NCBI GenBank assembly: GCA_902806595.1 | Contig: CADCXC010000038.1 | Span: 2,046,001-2,110,000, forward strand | Length of the DNA: 64,000 nt | Reading direction: 5' to 3' | Source of the DNA: Pyrenopolyporus hunteri | Taxonomy: Eukaryota > Ascomycota > Sordariomycetes > Xylariales > Hypoxylaceae | Shown: piece after piece, positions 11,972 to 23,263 of the stretch | How positions within the stretch are numbered: position 1 is the stretch's first letter | How the letters are laid out: each line of letters starts with the position of its first letter | The notes under the pieces: generated by a model | Seen by the model: the letters and a program-made list of their open reading frames with translations, nothing else | Database searches by the model: none | What the model was told of the DNA's origin: nothing | Program-made: the position numbers and the translations under genes

Positions 11972-13919
11972 TTAATACACGTAGAAGTTCGAAGTGGATG
12001 GGTCATCCCTCCGCATTCTATTATTCAGTCTTGTGAAAATGACTCGCAAGGTCCAAACGCAGAGAACCGTCCCTAACGAGAAGCCAACGGAACTAGACAT
12101 AGCTTTAATAAATTGGGGCGCATCAGAATCAGGCCATAAATACTGTAATAGGAGTTAGTAACCACCCACGTCCCGGCGTAGGTAAATGAAGCCTATGAGT
12201 GGAGCTCATCACCATGGGCACGCTTTTCTCAATGAAATTAAGAGATCCATGCCCATTGCCAAACCCCAGTAGAAAAAAAAAACCGACTAACCGGAGTGTA
12301 AATCATGGCGACGTTCCCAATAGTGTTGCACATAGCAAGTGCAACAGCTTTCTTCTCATTTGATTGACCCAGCACCGAGCTCGTCCAACCCAGCAGAAGG
12401 TTATTCACTCCGTAAGTAGCCCCCACAAATATCACTTGCGTGATAGAGTCAGTATCAGCTCCCTTCGGATAGCGAGTCTTGGAGTTAAGAGGTATCTTGG
12501 GAGTAACAGAAAGAAGAAAACTCGATGTTACATACTAATGCCAACGTAACGAGCCGCTGTATTAAGTGTCGCCATGCTGACGGCGAACCCAATTATACCG
12601 ACAGCCTTTGAAAGAATGATATGCCAGGTTCTTTCGTTAAAACGGCCGCTCGACCAGGAAACGAGGATAGAAACTAGGGCGCCAAATATATAAGGAGGAC
12701 AGGTAAGGACGAGAGCTGTCGTAGTATCCAATCCGAGATTCTGCACCACGGATGGCAAGAAGTTCCTAAAACCTTGGCTAGAGACATGGAGGTTGCAGGC
12801 TAGGCAGAATAGCCATGTACGATAGTCAACCAAGGCTTCTTTCAGGCCTTTCATCATGCTAGTCGCATCCTGCCGCTTTTCAGTCGTGTCTCTGGCAACA
12901 CGATCATGGGCTAACTGGCGCTCTTCCGGAGTAAGCCATCGATTTTGAAGTGGTCCGTCAGGCAGGAAAAAGAATCCAACGATGGCCAATGTCATCGATA
13001 GTGATCCTTGAATGATGAACAGCCTAAATCGCATATCAACATAGCCGTTCTCATGTACCTAGATCGTATTCGCTCACCATTGCCACCCAGCGAGACCGCA
13101 GACGCCTCCTAGTCCTGCGAAAATAGGGGCGGATATAAGACCGGAAAATGCACTGGCGGCAATGTTCCCGGTGTAAAAGATAGACATCCGAGTTGCAATC
13201 TCCTTCCTCGTGTAGAACATGCTCAGCATATATAGCATCCCGGGGTAAAACTAATACGTTCAGTAAGTCGTTGAAATTCTTCGAAGAATAAGGAGTCTCA
13301 CTGGTGATTCGACAATACCGAGGACCAGGCGCGCGATTAGCATCGTTGTGTAGTCGTGCACCATAAACGTGCATAGAGTTGTAATAGACCACGCCATCAT
13401 AAAGCCTACATTACCAATTTTAGCATGTTACATACCTACCCTCATAGGTGTTATATCGAAACTTACCGGCCATAAAGAGCGATGGGCGAACACGGTTTAT
13501 GACCATATTAGAAGGCACCTGGCCCGCTAGATAGCCCACGGAGAGGATCGCGACGCATGTGTTGTATTCGTATCCTTTCATATGCAGCTTCTTGTCCAAT
13601 CCATCAAGCTTGCCGTTTACCATCGCAGTCCGGTCGAGGTAGTTGAAGAAGTACATCAACCAAGGAATAGGCTACCGACGGGTATAGCCATTAGTAAAAT
13701 GCCATAGCATGCAGAGTACGGGAAAGATCAAATATTACCTACCAGTATATAAAAGTCCAACTTTCTCACAAGCCTAGTCTCTGCCGGATCGGTCTTTATA
13801 TGAGCGCCAAATCTGTCTACCTGCGCGTTGACCGTCTCGGTTGAAGACACACCCGCAGCATTATCGATATGTCCGAGGCTTCCGCCTTTTTCGCGGTCGA
13901 AGTCTAATATATTTTTCAT
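11972..13919 (-). CDS. MFS transporter, allantoate permease/TNA1 (ACS) type
   Basis: Seven exons on the minus strand: 13743-13919, 13467-13671, 13302-13405, 13078-13250, 12536-13023, 12292-12434 and 11972-12142, giving 1461 nt and 486 residues. Introns are 71, 61, 51, 54, 101 and 149 nt; all phases agree. It has the anion:cation symporter hallmarks: PIPWLMYFFNYLDRTAMVNG in helix 1, YNTCVAILSVGYLAGQVPSN, NRVRPSLFMAG, then LIARLVLGIVESPFYPGMLY and RKEIATRMS. The second half has LLGWTSSVLGQSNEKKA and a short cytoplasmic tail. It sits in the plasma membrane. The subfamily carries organic anions such as allantoate, nicotinate and sugar acids. The adjacent D-galactonate dehydratase, in the same orientation, makes galactonate or a similar aldonate a reasonable guess. 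Confidence 0.9.
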
Positions 13920-15756
13920 TTTCGATAGAGCACTTCGTTGGAAGGGATTAGAGAATAGGGGTAGAGGAGATATGAGTGCTCTGATGAGAATACTGACACC
14001 TGGTGAAGGTTCAATCGACGCACGCCTCCTATAAATAATCCATCGGACGAGTCTTGCACGTCCGCGCTCATGAAGCCATCCACCAAATGTTCAGGGCATG
14101 CGCAAGGCTCAGCCCAACGCGCCTAAACCGAGCGTCGTGGATGATGCCGGGTGTGAATCGCGTTGGTGTGCTCATCTAGGGAGATTCTCTTCATTGGTTT
14201 CCTGCCCAATAGCAAGGGAGACTCGAAACAGCGAGGATCGGGAAGGTCTGGTCAAATCGAGAACTGTGAGGTCGGTGAATAAGATATTTATCCTAATGCA
14301 TCTTATAATTGGAAACTCACTTCTGTGCTACGCACGTTTGCGATGCGGAGGCGGAGGGGAGACGGCCTTCGGTAGATCCTCAGCGTCGTATGCCTAACGT
14401 CTACTGGACATCTACGTTTCGAGGGCACCAAAGCCGGTAGATACTTTCCCGCAGAAATCCTAAATGAGAGCAATAAGAATTCCGTCTGAAGGGTTAGCAT
14501 GGTCTGCTTCTAGCCCCTATTTCTAAGCATCATCAACCCGCAGCCGTCCCTCCCGTGTTCTCGTGACGATGCTTTAAGCGCGATCCGGTCTGGTGACTAC
14601 CCCTGAAAGCCATTTCGTTGATAGAACTAATGATTCGATTATGAATAGAATGAGTGCCGTTCGAGACTGTCGTTCCGTACCCTTAACATAAGAAGCGTGC
14701 CTACTTCAAGGTCAGTGAGCTATATAACTCTCGAATTACGATTCTAAAGATTACGTTCGATCATGGTTATTACACCCTATTTTATATGGCCTGATTATCA
14801 GCACTTTTTGTAATGGGATGTGACTCTACATAGAGCCGTAGAGTGGTCAAGGGACATCTAACCTCGCATATATCTTTGGCTCCTCGGGTATCGGCTGTAT
14901 CATTATCCTCTTTGCTTTGAATTGTACCTATTCCTATCGCTATATCGCCCCGTTTAATGCGGCTACCCGTGGAATTTGTACGGCCTCACTTGATCCTATA
15001 GTATAATACGTCAAAGAGCAACCTCGGGGTAGAGTAGTATTTTCTCAACGGAATTCTTGAGACTCCCTCACTTGTGTATACTAACTTAGAGACTTTAGCA
15101 TTAGTAGTAACCTTACTCCAGTACAACTATATTAGATCTCGATTCATATAATATTAATGAAGAAGCAAGGGGACTGCATGATCTCCTGGGGCAGATATCT
15201 GCATAGAGGCGGATCCTGAGCCGGGTTCCACAAGCATGAGTGGATGCGCATAACAGTCCGTTGGTATGCTATACGGCCATATGGTGATGATTAGTTGGTT
15301 CTAAATAGGACTGAATATTCCCAATTATCTCTCAGAGCTTAAGGAGATTTCAATTCGCATTTTTCGTTTTGAGTTCAATTTCATAGCCCTATATGAGTTG
15401 AGATCAAGACGTGTTTGCGAAGAGACTTTTACAAGTTGTCTTCACCAATTAAACATACCCACGTGCGAGTCGGGTGCCAACACGGACACCAGTCCAGGTC
15501 CGAATCGAAAAGTAATAATAAATCGGCGGTGAATGGACGTAGCATCGGGATATATAAAAGACATAAGTCGTGTATCTTGGTGGGAATATGGTTAACAATA
15601 TCGAAAGTTGATGATACGCAAAGCTAGATGCTACCGACTTACATACCTATTTTCCACTCATTTACACCAAACACCGATAACTCAACGGTGCAAACTGAAG
15701 GAATAACTCTAAAGCCGAAAAAAGTCATTCTTATCGATTCTTCGCCTACGACCACC
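13920..15756. other. Intergenic, no supported gene
   Basis: About 1.8 kb holding the promoters of the minus-strand MFS gene and the plus-strand secreted-protein gene. A 99-codon open frame at 14098-14397 (plus) has no recognisable domain or coding character and is not called. Confidence 0.55.
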
Positions 15757-16233
15757 ATGAGCCCTCGAAAAAGACCCATCGGAGCTGTGTCAATCATGCT
15801 TCTCATAACCACATTTCTTTTCACACTAATCCCATCCTCCCTCGCACGGCCATCGATATCACCCCCATCAGCAGTCCAGCTCGTATCAAGTTCGGAGTTT
15901 AGGCCAAACGGGTCGGAAATAAGCGGAGGAGGCGCAGAAAAGCGGCAGCTAGAGGAGGGATCGTCGTGCGAGGGGTCCGAGGGCCAGTGGAACTGCCTCA
16001 CGGATCGGTGGCAGCGGTGCGCGGCGGGCCGCTGGAGCGCGGTGGTGGACTGCGCCAAAGGCACCATCTGCACGCCCGCGGGCCTTACGGACGATTTCTT
16101 CGTCCAGTTCGCGTACGGCGCTGCGGGAGGGCCGGAGAGGAGCGCTGGCGTGTCGGGGCGAAGAATAGGGATTTCATATTGGATCTTACCTTGGGTCTTA
16201 GGAGGGGTTGGCGCGGTTAATGGGTTGTATTGA
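15757..16233 (+). CDS. Small secreted cysteine-rich protein, chitin-binding-like
   Basis: A single exon of 477 nt encodes 158 residues. The ATG at 15757 has good context (ACCACCATGA) and begins a signal peptide: a basic start MSPRKR, a hydrophobic core, and probable cleavage after residue 30 (SSLA). A dibasic KR at residues 62-63 could be a Kex2 site releasing the cysteine-rich part. Five cysteines follow at 71, 80, 88, 99 and 105 in a Cys/Trp/Gly pattern (GQWNC, RWQRCAAGRW, DCAKGTIC) resembling the family 19 chitin-binding module. The C-terminal 20 residues are hydrophobic, so a GPI signal or membrane tail is possible. The frame is also open upstream to 15628, but that part lacks secretion features. 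The family assignment is tentative. Confidence 0.65.
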   Translation: MSPRKRPIGAVSIMLLITTFLFTLIPSSLARPSISPPSAVQLVSSSEFRPNGSEISGGGAEKRQLEEGSSCEGSEGQWNCLTDRWQRCAAGRWSAVVDCAKGTICTPAGLTDDFFVQFAYGAAGGPERSAGVSGRRIGISYWILPWVLGGVGAVNGLY

Positions 16234-16800
16234 GAGTTAACGGGATAAAATGTGTTTCATATTGGACGGATCCATAGAGGATAGGTTGGTCTGAAGATAT
16301 ATGAGGGAGAAAACCTTTGATGGGGCCCGGAAGGGGAAACTAGGATACCCTAAGGTACCTCCTAATCCAGGGGTGTAGCGGTAAAACGGATCACTAATGT
16401 CTTACACGCCTCCAACCTAAGTGCATACGTAGACACAGCTAACTTGAGGACTTAATTGGCCAATAGAGGCTCAAGAGGCGTTGAACCACTCACTCTGGTT
16501 GGCTCCTTAGGGTTGAGCATGAAACAGACTTCTGCACGGCCAGCCACGTGCCCTTAGCAACTTCGTAACAAGGCGAGACTTAATGAAGTCATTAGATCCC
16601 TAACTTATGAGTATATAAGGCAACGTCTCGAATATCCATATAATCACATTAGCTAAGGGAAATTTTCAAGAAAAGAAAAATACGCTTGTTTATCACCCGC
16701 CTTCCTAGCAGTAAGTATCTCCATGCCACCAACTAATACATATGTGTCACGTCATTATAAAAAGGGGCCACAATCGTGAATCATAGCTCTGACGGTTTGC
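16234..16800. other. Convergent intergenic region
   Basis: About 570 nt between the 3' ends of the secreted-protein gene and the methyltransferase gene. Nothing recognisable beyond AT-leaning sequence. Confidence 0.55.
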
Positions 16801-18501
16801 CTAGGCGGTTTCCGGCTTTCGTGCGTAGATAATACGCTGCGGTATGTACGCGTGAATCGTCCTATGAGAACGTAATTCCTTGCGGTAAGCCGCGAGGAAC
16901 ACCTGCATTTCATCCAATGGACGGCCCAACACAGTATTCCACATATACATAACATAACCTACGATGGCGCGTCGGTGTTCAGCAGAGAATATCAACTAAC
17001 GGGCAAACTCCCGCCAGACAAGTTAAGGATCACTTACCTTCCAGGTCTTGTTCGAGAGTGTACTGAGCCCATTGCCCAATCTCTTTCAATTGTGGATCGG
17101 CCGGCCAGGGGCCCAATGGCACCTACGATAAAGTGACGGGTTAGACTCAGCCGAGTAGTAGTGTGGTAAGTGTCTAATTCATATAGACGATAAGAGAAAA
17201 AATTGGCCGACGCACCTTAAGATCATGGACTGTCAGATCTACGAAACCGGCAGCTTCGATACCTTTTCTCTGTATGTCGTCCGTGATCATCGTGAACGGA
17301 CGGCCCAGTTTCTTCCCGCCTTCCTTGAAAACTTCACCCCACATCATCATAGCCGAGTCGGGCTTCAGAGTACCGTCGTCGCAACGGTAGTCGGCCTCGA
17401 CCTCGAAGGACTCGATATACCCGCCGGGTTTGAGAACCCTGAAAACCTGTCTGAATAACTTAGGCCAATCGGAGACAGCACCTATCAAATACCGTATATG
17501 TACGTAGTCGAAGGTGTTCGGCGCCCAGGTCCAGTCCTGCTCTAGGTCATCAATTTCGAATTTCACGTTCGGTGGACACCACGTCGGTTGGATTGGTGAT
17601 AAGTCTGTTCCGATAACTTCGCAGTTGGGAAATTCATCTCCCATATCACTAGAACGTCATCAGTCTTCTAGCTCTACAGCAATGTGAGGCGTCCACGTTA
17701 CATTGCCCATAAACCTAAGGAAGTCCGTTAATATACAGCTCATTCCCGAAGCAAGGGGTTTAATTTACCTGTTCCAGTACCGATATCAAGTACTTTCTAA
17801 CAGCGAATTAGCTATGCTCGCGACGGGACGTTTACGAGAGCCTACTTGAATGTCCTCTTTCAAGGGCGCGAGGAAAAGCTTCCCACCAAGACAGAGAGTC
17901 ATGAAATGATGGCTAAGCAGGCCGTTAGAATCTTTTTCTCCACGTTACTTTGAGTCGTTGTAGCTCACTTCATGTCCATGGCTTCATTTTGCCGTTCATC
18001 GTTCGGGCCCCAATAGTTGTCGGTGCCATGCCTACCACTATTGTAGGTTCTGCCATTAACCATGCGATACTCCAGAATACTATCGGTCAGAGATGCCGTT
18101 GAACTCGCGCTATCATCATTTGTCAGATCGGTCCCCCTATCTGCAGGCGTAGGTAACGGCCTCTATAAGATAGATCCGTGACGGAGGATATCTCTTACTT
18201 ATCACCTTCTCCTAGGGCTGAATCTGCGTCGTCATCATCGAAGTAATCCTCCTTAAAGGTAACCATCAGCCGATCACGTGCATCCCGAGATTACCTGAAA
18301 GCTCGTAGCCGGGAACATATCGGGAATGCTTACCGCCGGAGCAGCTACAATTGGTTCGTCTGTCGCGCCCGGCGCCACTGCTGATCCTGTGGATATAGGC
18401 GAACTCCCCGCGGTTGCGCCTGGGGGTACAGGTGACTGAGCAGGCGACCGAGCAGGGGACTTAGCGGCGGTGGTGGACTCGGGCTCATCGTGGTCGGCCA
18501 T
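16801..18501 (-). CDS. LaeA/UMTA-like SAM-dependent methyltransferase
   Basis: Nine exons on the minus strand: 18295-18501, 18206-18251, 17969-18140, 17846-17912, 17769-17796, 17702-17714, 17216-17648, 17038-17122 and 16801-16958, giving 1209 nt and 402 residues. The sixth exon is only 13 nt. The first intron is 43 nt, or 46 with the next acceptor. The N-terminal 69 residues are Ala/Pro/Ser-rich. Family sequence follows: [33 protein letters not shown], then SAM motif I ([15 protein letters not shown], near 165-179) and [37 protein letters not shown] and a closing YARKPE block complete it. Relatives include LaeA, the global regulator of secondary metabolism. Fungi carry many paralogues of unknown substrate, so LaeA orthology is not claimed. 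Confidence 0.88.
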
Positions 18502-19482
18502 ATTGAGACGATATCACGAATCACTTGGGTTATTCTTTCGGGTAATACATCAGAATTCCGGAGGGTGAGGAGAAGTGGAGAGTTGAAATAGCGCCGATAC
18601 TTTTTATAGGCAAGACGGATCGAGGAAGTGGACAAGAAACCGACGGCGCAGTAACCGCAGTTGAAGGGTTACTAGCCGATTCTAGACTAACGTTCGCCGG
18701 CCAGCTAACTAAAAGGAACGAATTTGGTATAATTAATGAGACTACGGTGTGGGTAATTCGACTCGGCATCTGATGTTACATTTGATGTTGCATTAGAAAG
18801 GGTTAAGAATTGGCGGTTGGTGACATTTGAATTCCACCTTGCGTACGTATTGCCAGCCAATTCATCAGATACTAGGAATATGTAACCCCTCCTATAGAAG
18901 AAGGCTATTGAGGTAGATAGACAGTCGGCCTATATGCTATAGTCACGTGAAATAACATCCTTAAGCCAAGAGAATCGTAGGTCCGTACTTACTGTTCTTT
19001 GAAAATCTGGGTAGATAATAAACTTTGATGAATCGACGGTAGCTGGCTGCTACCCAGACGCGGAGCAAATCAGACGGCCAGGCTCGAGTCAAAACGTAAA
19101 TCCATCCCCCTTTCCTTGCATATAGCTCACCATTTCGTCATTTACAGGGTGTGCTTTTCCTATAGATCGGTTAATGTAACTAAATTAAACTTGAATGATA
19201 TGTTCGTCGGCGGAACTACATGCCTAATAATATCGAGAAGCTTATAACTAGTGGGTTGAACCCAGGAACTCGATGTGTATCTGACTAAGTTCAGTATTTA
19301 GACGCCGCTAAGTCTGATTGTTACGGAATTTCGCGGTTGGTAGAGCAGAGAGCAAATATATTTGGAGACGGGTTATATTAAATCGCCATCATGGACCCCT
19401 TCCGTGTACCTACGATAGCTATGAAGGTCGGTCCAAAAATGAAACACATCGCCATCTTATGAGACTCGTTCGTCCTTCTTCC
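18502..19482. other. Intergenic, no supported gene
   Basis: About 980 nt between the methyltransferase start and the 3' end of the next minus-strand gene. It should contain the methyltransferase promoter. No further gene or repeat was recognised. Confidence 0.55.
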
Positions 19483-20507
19483 TTATCTCGCCTCTTCAGG
19501 GACTTCGTAGCTGTGCAAGCATCGGGGGTAAGGCGGCACATAACTCTCATCAAATTCAAGCTGTGGATAGTATAAGTCAGCAACCATAAAATATGGTAAA
19601 GAGGACGTTTTAGGCTTACCGACTTGCTGTTTGGAGCTACATACAGCGTTGGGATGCATCTGAGACCGTTGGAGAACAACGTGCCGGCACACGTTGCCTC
19701 GCGAATGGCTGATCTGACGCAGTCGTGCTGCGCATCACGAGGATTCCATCGAGGGTTGAAATCGAATCTAAGGTTGATGCCAGGCATTTGTACGACTTTG
19801 CCAGCAGCAGTATCCATAGCCCATTTTCGAAGGCCCGGAAGCTCAGGAGCTCTTCCGGAATTGCAGTTAAAGAAATCGGGCTTCCCAACGCCACAATTAC
19901 GCATCATTCGCGCCTTGAAGTTATCGCACCAGCGGCCGGGATCTTGGCCGTTCCCAGAAAGCTTACTGGAGTAGTTTGAAATATCAGCGTGAAAATGGTC
20001 TAGAAGGCTTTCGAGTGTGGTATGGGCTCTTACATGTGATAGCGTAGGCGATGATATTGGAAACCCCAATCGTAGGTGTCGGCGTCGCAATACTCGGTGC
20101 ATTCAGAGCCGACGGAGGGGATATACTTCATCGTCCAGTCGCACTCGTCAGAACTGTCGTACTGCCAGGATACGTTGAACTACCAACTTCCCCATTAGCA
20201 TATCTTCTAGGTGTAATACTATATACGGGTAGGGTCAAGCTTGAGTCCGAAGTGGATAAATCGTAAAGAGACCAGCACTTGACGCTCCGGAACCCAGTAG
20301 AGGAGGGGTACAACTATGCTTCCAACTTACGCGTGCATCATTAACCGTCTCGTTGTTGTAGATGCTAGTTTCATTCACCGCTGGAACTGTAGGCTGAACA
20401 TTACTGAACGAAGACGCGAGACTTGAGTTTACACCGGTATCCCCCGCAGGGACGGCGGCCACCCTTGAAAACAAGGGTAGCAGAACAAGTACGAGGGAGG
20501 AAATCAT
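19483..20507 (-). CDS. Secreted protein with ten cysteines, unknown function
   Basis: Four exons on the minus strand: 20331-20507, 20034-20179, 19620-19965 and 19483-19560, giving 747 nt and 248 residues. Introns are 151, 68 and 59 nt with normal borders and matching phases. The product begins with a clear signal peptide (MISSLVLVLLPLFSRVAAVP). Then come about 40 Ser/Thr/Asn-rich residues with NxS/T sites and a folded-looking part with ten cysteines (in ECDW, GSECTEYC, RWCDNF, RNCGV, FNCNS, HDCVR, ATCAG, RCIPT, PRCLH). Ten is an even number, compatible with five disulfides. No catalytic family was recognised. It is likely an extracellular fungal protein; an effector or an unrecognised enzyme are both possible. 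The apparent frame over intron 2 is not coding in this model. Confidence 0.7.
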
Positions 20508-21362
20508 AGTCAGGAGATATGGATTCCCCCTATCTTCCGGTAAAGTAAACGTGGTAGTCGATGTCTAGGTACGTAACACTTGTAGACGATGGTGGTTGTG
20601 GAAGAGAAAGGAGATGAAGAGAGGGATTTCCTATTAAGATAACTTGGGTCGACGTATTTCGGCTGCTGAGGAAGGCGGGCACCTAGGGGTAGCTAAGGTT
20701 TGAGGTTGTTCTTACTATCGACAAACGGAAAGAACGGATTGGAATCTGGACCTTAGTCTAGGGTAATGGGATACCTAATGACCTGTGTCGGGTTACACTG
20801 GAGCAGTCACGCTCGCATCAACGTCAACTCCCACAGAGGTTACCCAGGTAAGAGGTACTTAACTTTAGGTAGATGGTACTCTGGGAAACCACTGCCAGTT
20901 ACCTATATGCTCGCCTCTACTTAGGGTATCGCCGTCGTTGTGTGATGTTGTTCCAAGCTCGGACAGAAGGAAAGATATGGCGGACGACGGACCCGAATAC
21001 TTACAAGATACCCCTTACGACAGCACCTTAGTAACATATAGATGGTTTGACGGATATTAATAACGGTAGGTATAGGCGGTAGTACTGGCTAGCAGCTGTC
21101 TCATATTGGGGGGCGGGCTAATTTCTTAAGAACCTCGGAAACACGACGCCTGATTCGAGTGCCGAAGTGACCATGCTGCTGTTACCATGAGTTGAAGCTC
21201 ATCCACAAAGTTTCATAGGACTATGGGCGGTCCATGTCTCGTATATATAACTCATAACGCTCATAAATACCTAATATTGGAAGACGGAACACCCCGAGTA
21301 CTCCCATAAATCATCCGTAGCGTGATCGTGGTCTTCGTAGCAACTTCGCCGGGGGAGCTATT
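20508..21362. other. Intergenic, no supported gene
   Basis: About 850 nt upstream of the secreted-protein gene and downstream of the Dap1-like gene. It contains several TACCTAGG-type short motifs common in this genome. No gene was recognised. Confidence 0.55.
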
Positions 21363-21935
21363 TCATGCGTCGGCCTGAGCGACTAGTTTTCCGACGACCA
21401 TATACTTGCTCATGAACCTCTCCTCCCAACCCTGCAAGCTCTCCCACTCCTCGGGGCCAAGGCCCTCCAGTTTGTCAAGTGGCCCGTCGAGATCTTTGGT
21501 CAGCATCTCCTCGTCGAAACTGTGGTAGGCAAGACCGCGGCTGGCGTCGCGACCGGCAAAGTTCTCGTAGGGACCCCCAGGCCCGTAAAAGTTCCGTCCA
21601 CTCGTAACATCGAAGACACGGCCGCGCACGGCTAGATACACTGGCATGCCATTCTCCCCGTTGTAGGGTAGTAAGGTGCGCGGGGTAAAGGTCCGGAAGA
21701 CGATGGCGGGCGGCTCGCGCGGAAGCGTCGCCGGCGGGGAGCGCTTGTAGAGTAGGTACGTTGTGTAAAGGGTAATGACGCTGAGGATGATGTTAAGAGG
21801 CGTGACGAAGCCGGTGCTAAGATAGCTTCTGTTAGCCGGGGTTACCGGGCGTGGAGTGATAGGAACGGGGACGCACTAGATTTCAGAGGGGTCTTTGGCC
21901 GCCTCTTGGGCCACGCGATGGTTGATAAAGTCCAT
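21363..21935 (-). CDS. dap1: Dap1/MAPR-type cytochrome b5-like heme-binding protein
   Basis: Two exons on the minus strand, 21877-21935 and 21363-21825, with a 51-nt intron ending AACAGAAG, give 522 nt and 173 residues. A membrane segment (TPLNIILSVITLYTTYLLYK) follows a short N-terminus. The cytochrome b5-like MAPR domain comes next: FRTFTPRTLLPYNG, PVYLAVRGRVFDVTSGRNFYGPGGPY, NFAGRDASRGLA and a closing WEERFMSKY. Tyrosines such as those in FYGPGGPY are the expected axial heme ligands in this family. Yeast Dap1 and human PGRMC1 bind heme and support P450 enzymes of sterol synthesis such as Erg11. An ER membrane location is expected. Splicing at the nearer AG would create a stop codon, which decides the acceptor. 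Confidence 0.92.
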
Positions 21936-23262
21936 TGTAATCTTTTCTCTCGGGAATTCAATGGACAAAATTATGGGTGACTGGTAGACAAAAAAGGCCC
22001 TACGAAGAGAATCGAAACAATAGTGAAGGACGAGGCTCCCGTACCTGTGTACTAGAAAATCGCGGGCGGATGACTGGGGTGGGGGTGCGTGTTTCCCGTG
22101 AGTCCGTCGGATTTAGTGTGGCTTACGCCTCTAATCCTCTTAACTTCCAGTGCTACATGTACCTAGATACCTACCTAGGTAGGTAGGTAGTTAAACAGTC
22201 TTAAGACAGGTACCTTAAGTACCTAGGTACCTACATATAGGCTGCGATATGTAAAGCAATTTTTCTCTTTAAAGTTGTACAATATAATACTTGCATCGCA
22301 ATACCCGGTACACGCTATAATGATGCTTCTTATTAAAATGTTGTATTTTATCAGGTACCTATAGATGCCGATGAGGATATAATTCTACGCGTGGTTATGT
22401 GCTCGGCAGGTAGGATGGTGACGAAGCTCTCTCCCGAGAGGCTTCCAATCCTCGAAATGCGGCGATACATTTGACGTGTACCGGCAAAGGCTAATGCAGA
22501 GCTGATAGTTACCCTTTCCTGTGGTTATGACGCGACTGTGCTACATGAGGCAAGGCGATAGTGAATCAGCCCTGCCGGGTTTACAAGGATGGAGTTACTT
22601 GAACCCCAAGCGTGATGCCAACATGGAGGGAGGTACCAGACTTAGAGTTGGGTATTGCCTATCAAGGTCTTTCCATTAATGGTTGATAGCATCACAATTA
22701 GGGATACTATAACCTCATCGCGCATGCCGATGGAAGACATACATAATAGTATATGGAAGGTATGTCTTGAAGTCCTTCTCGAAGGTAAAGAACTCCGAAA
22801 GAAAGAAAGAAAAAAAAATTAATCGAAAAATAATCAACACGACCCTCCTCGATAACTAACCCTCCCTCCTCTTCGCTGTTTTTCTTCCACATAAAAAAAA
22901 CCCCTACACAACGTAGCAAAACTGAAAAAGCCAAGAATTGGCTTACGCCCATCCCATCGACACTCACCGACAATTGGCTTTCGCAGCGTCAATACCCTGG
23001 AACAAGGACCATGGCTCATTAAAATGAATGATTCTCCTATTTTTATTCAGTTCTCCACGTCTTATGTCGCATCCCGTTCACTTTGCTGCGGCTCAGCCTC
23101 ACTGCCAATTACCTGTCCCGGCAGTCTCTGACTCCAGTACTCTCTGGTAATCCGTGCTCTTCACCATTTTTCTACCTTACCTACCTATGCTGCAGGGCCT
23201 TAACCCCGACTTTGCAGCCTGTAGCCTGGAGGTAATCGGTGCATGTAATATTCGGTTGGACG
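21936..23262. other. Intergenic with CCTAGGTA-rich tract
   Basis: No supported gene. A cluster of overlapping TACCTAGG/CCTACC motifs spans about 22159-22235. Short poly-A/T runs lie near 22800-22830. Confidence 0.55.
22159..22235. repeat. ACCTAGGT-type palindromic microsatellite
   Basis: Overlapping copies of the 8-bp palindrome TACCTAGG and the tetramer CCTA/TAGG make up most of this tract. Similar tracts occur near 42090, 42560, 58061 and 60565, so it is a genome-wide simple-sequence habit rather than a local feature. Confidence 0.6.
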
Positions 23263-23263
23263 G

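Noticed and set aside
19966..20033. In-frame coding across this stretch of the secreted-protein gene
   Set aside because: It lies between a GTAAGA donor and a CTCCAG acceptor, and reading through it does not connect in frame with exon 2.
2269..20507. Secondary-metabolite gene cluster (O-methyltransferase, LaeA-like methyltransferase, MFS)
   Set aside because: No PKS, NRPS, terpene synthase or other backbone enzyme is present, and the genes are widely spaced with unrelated roles.
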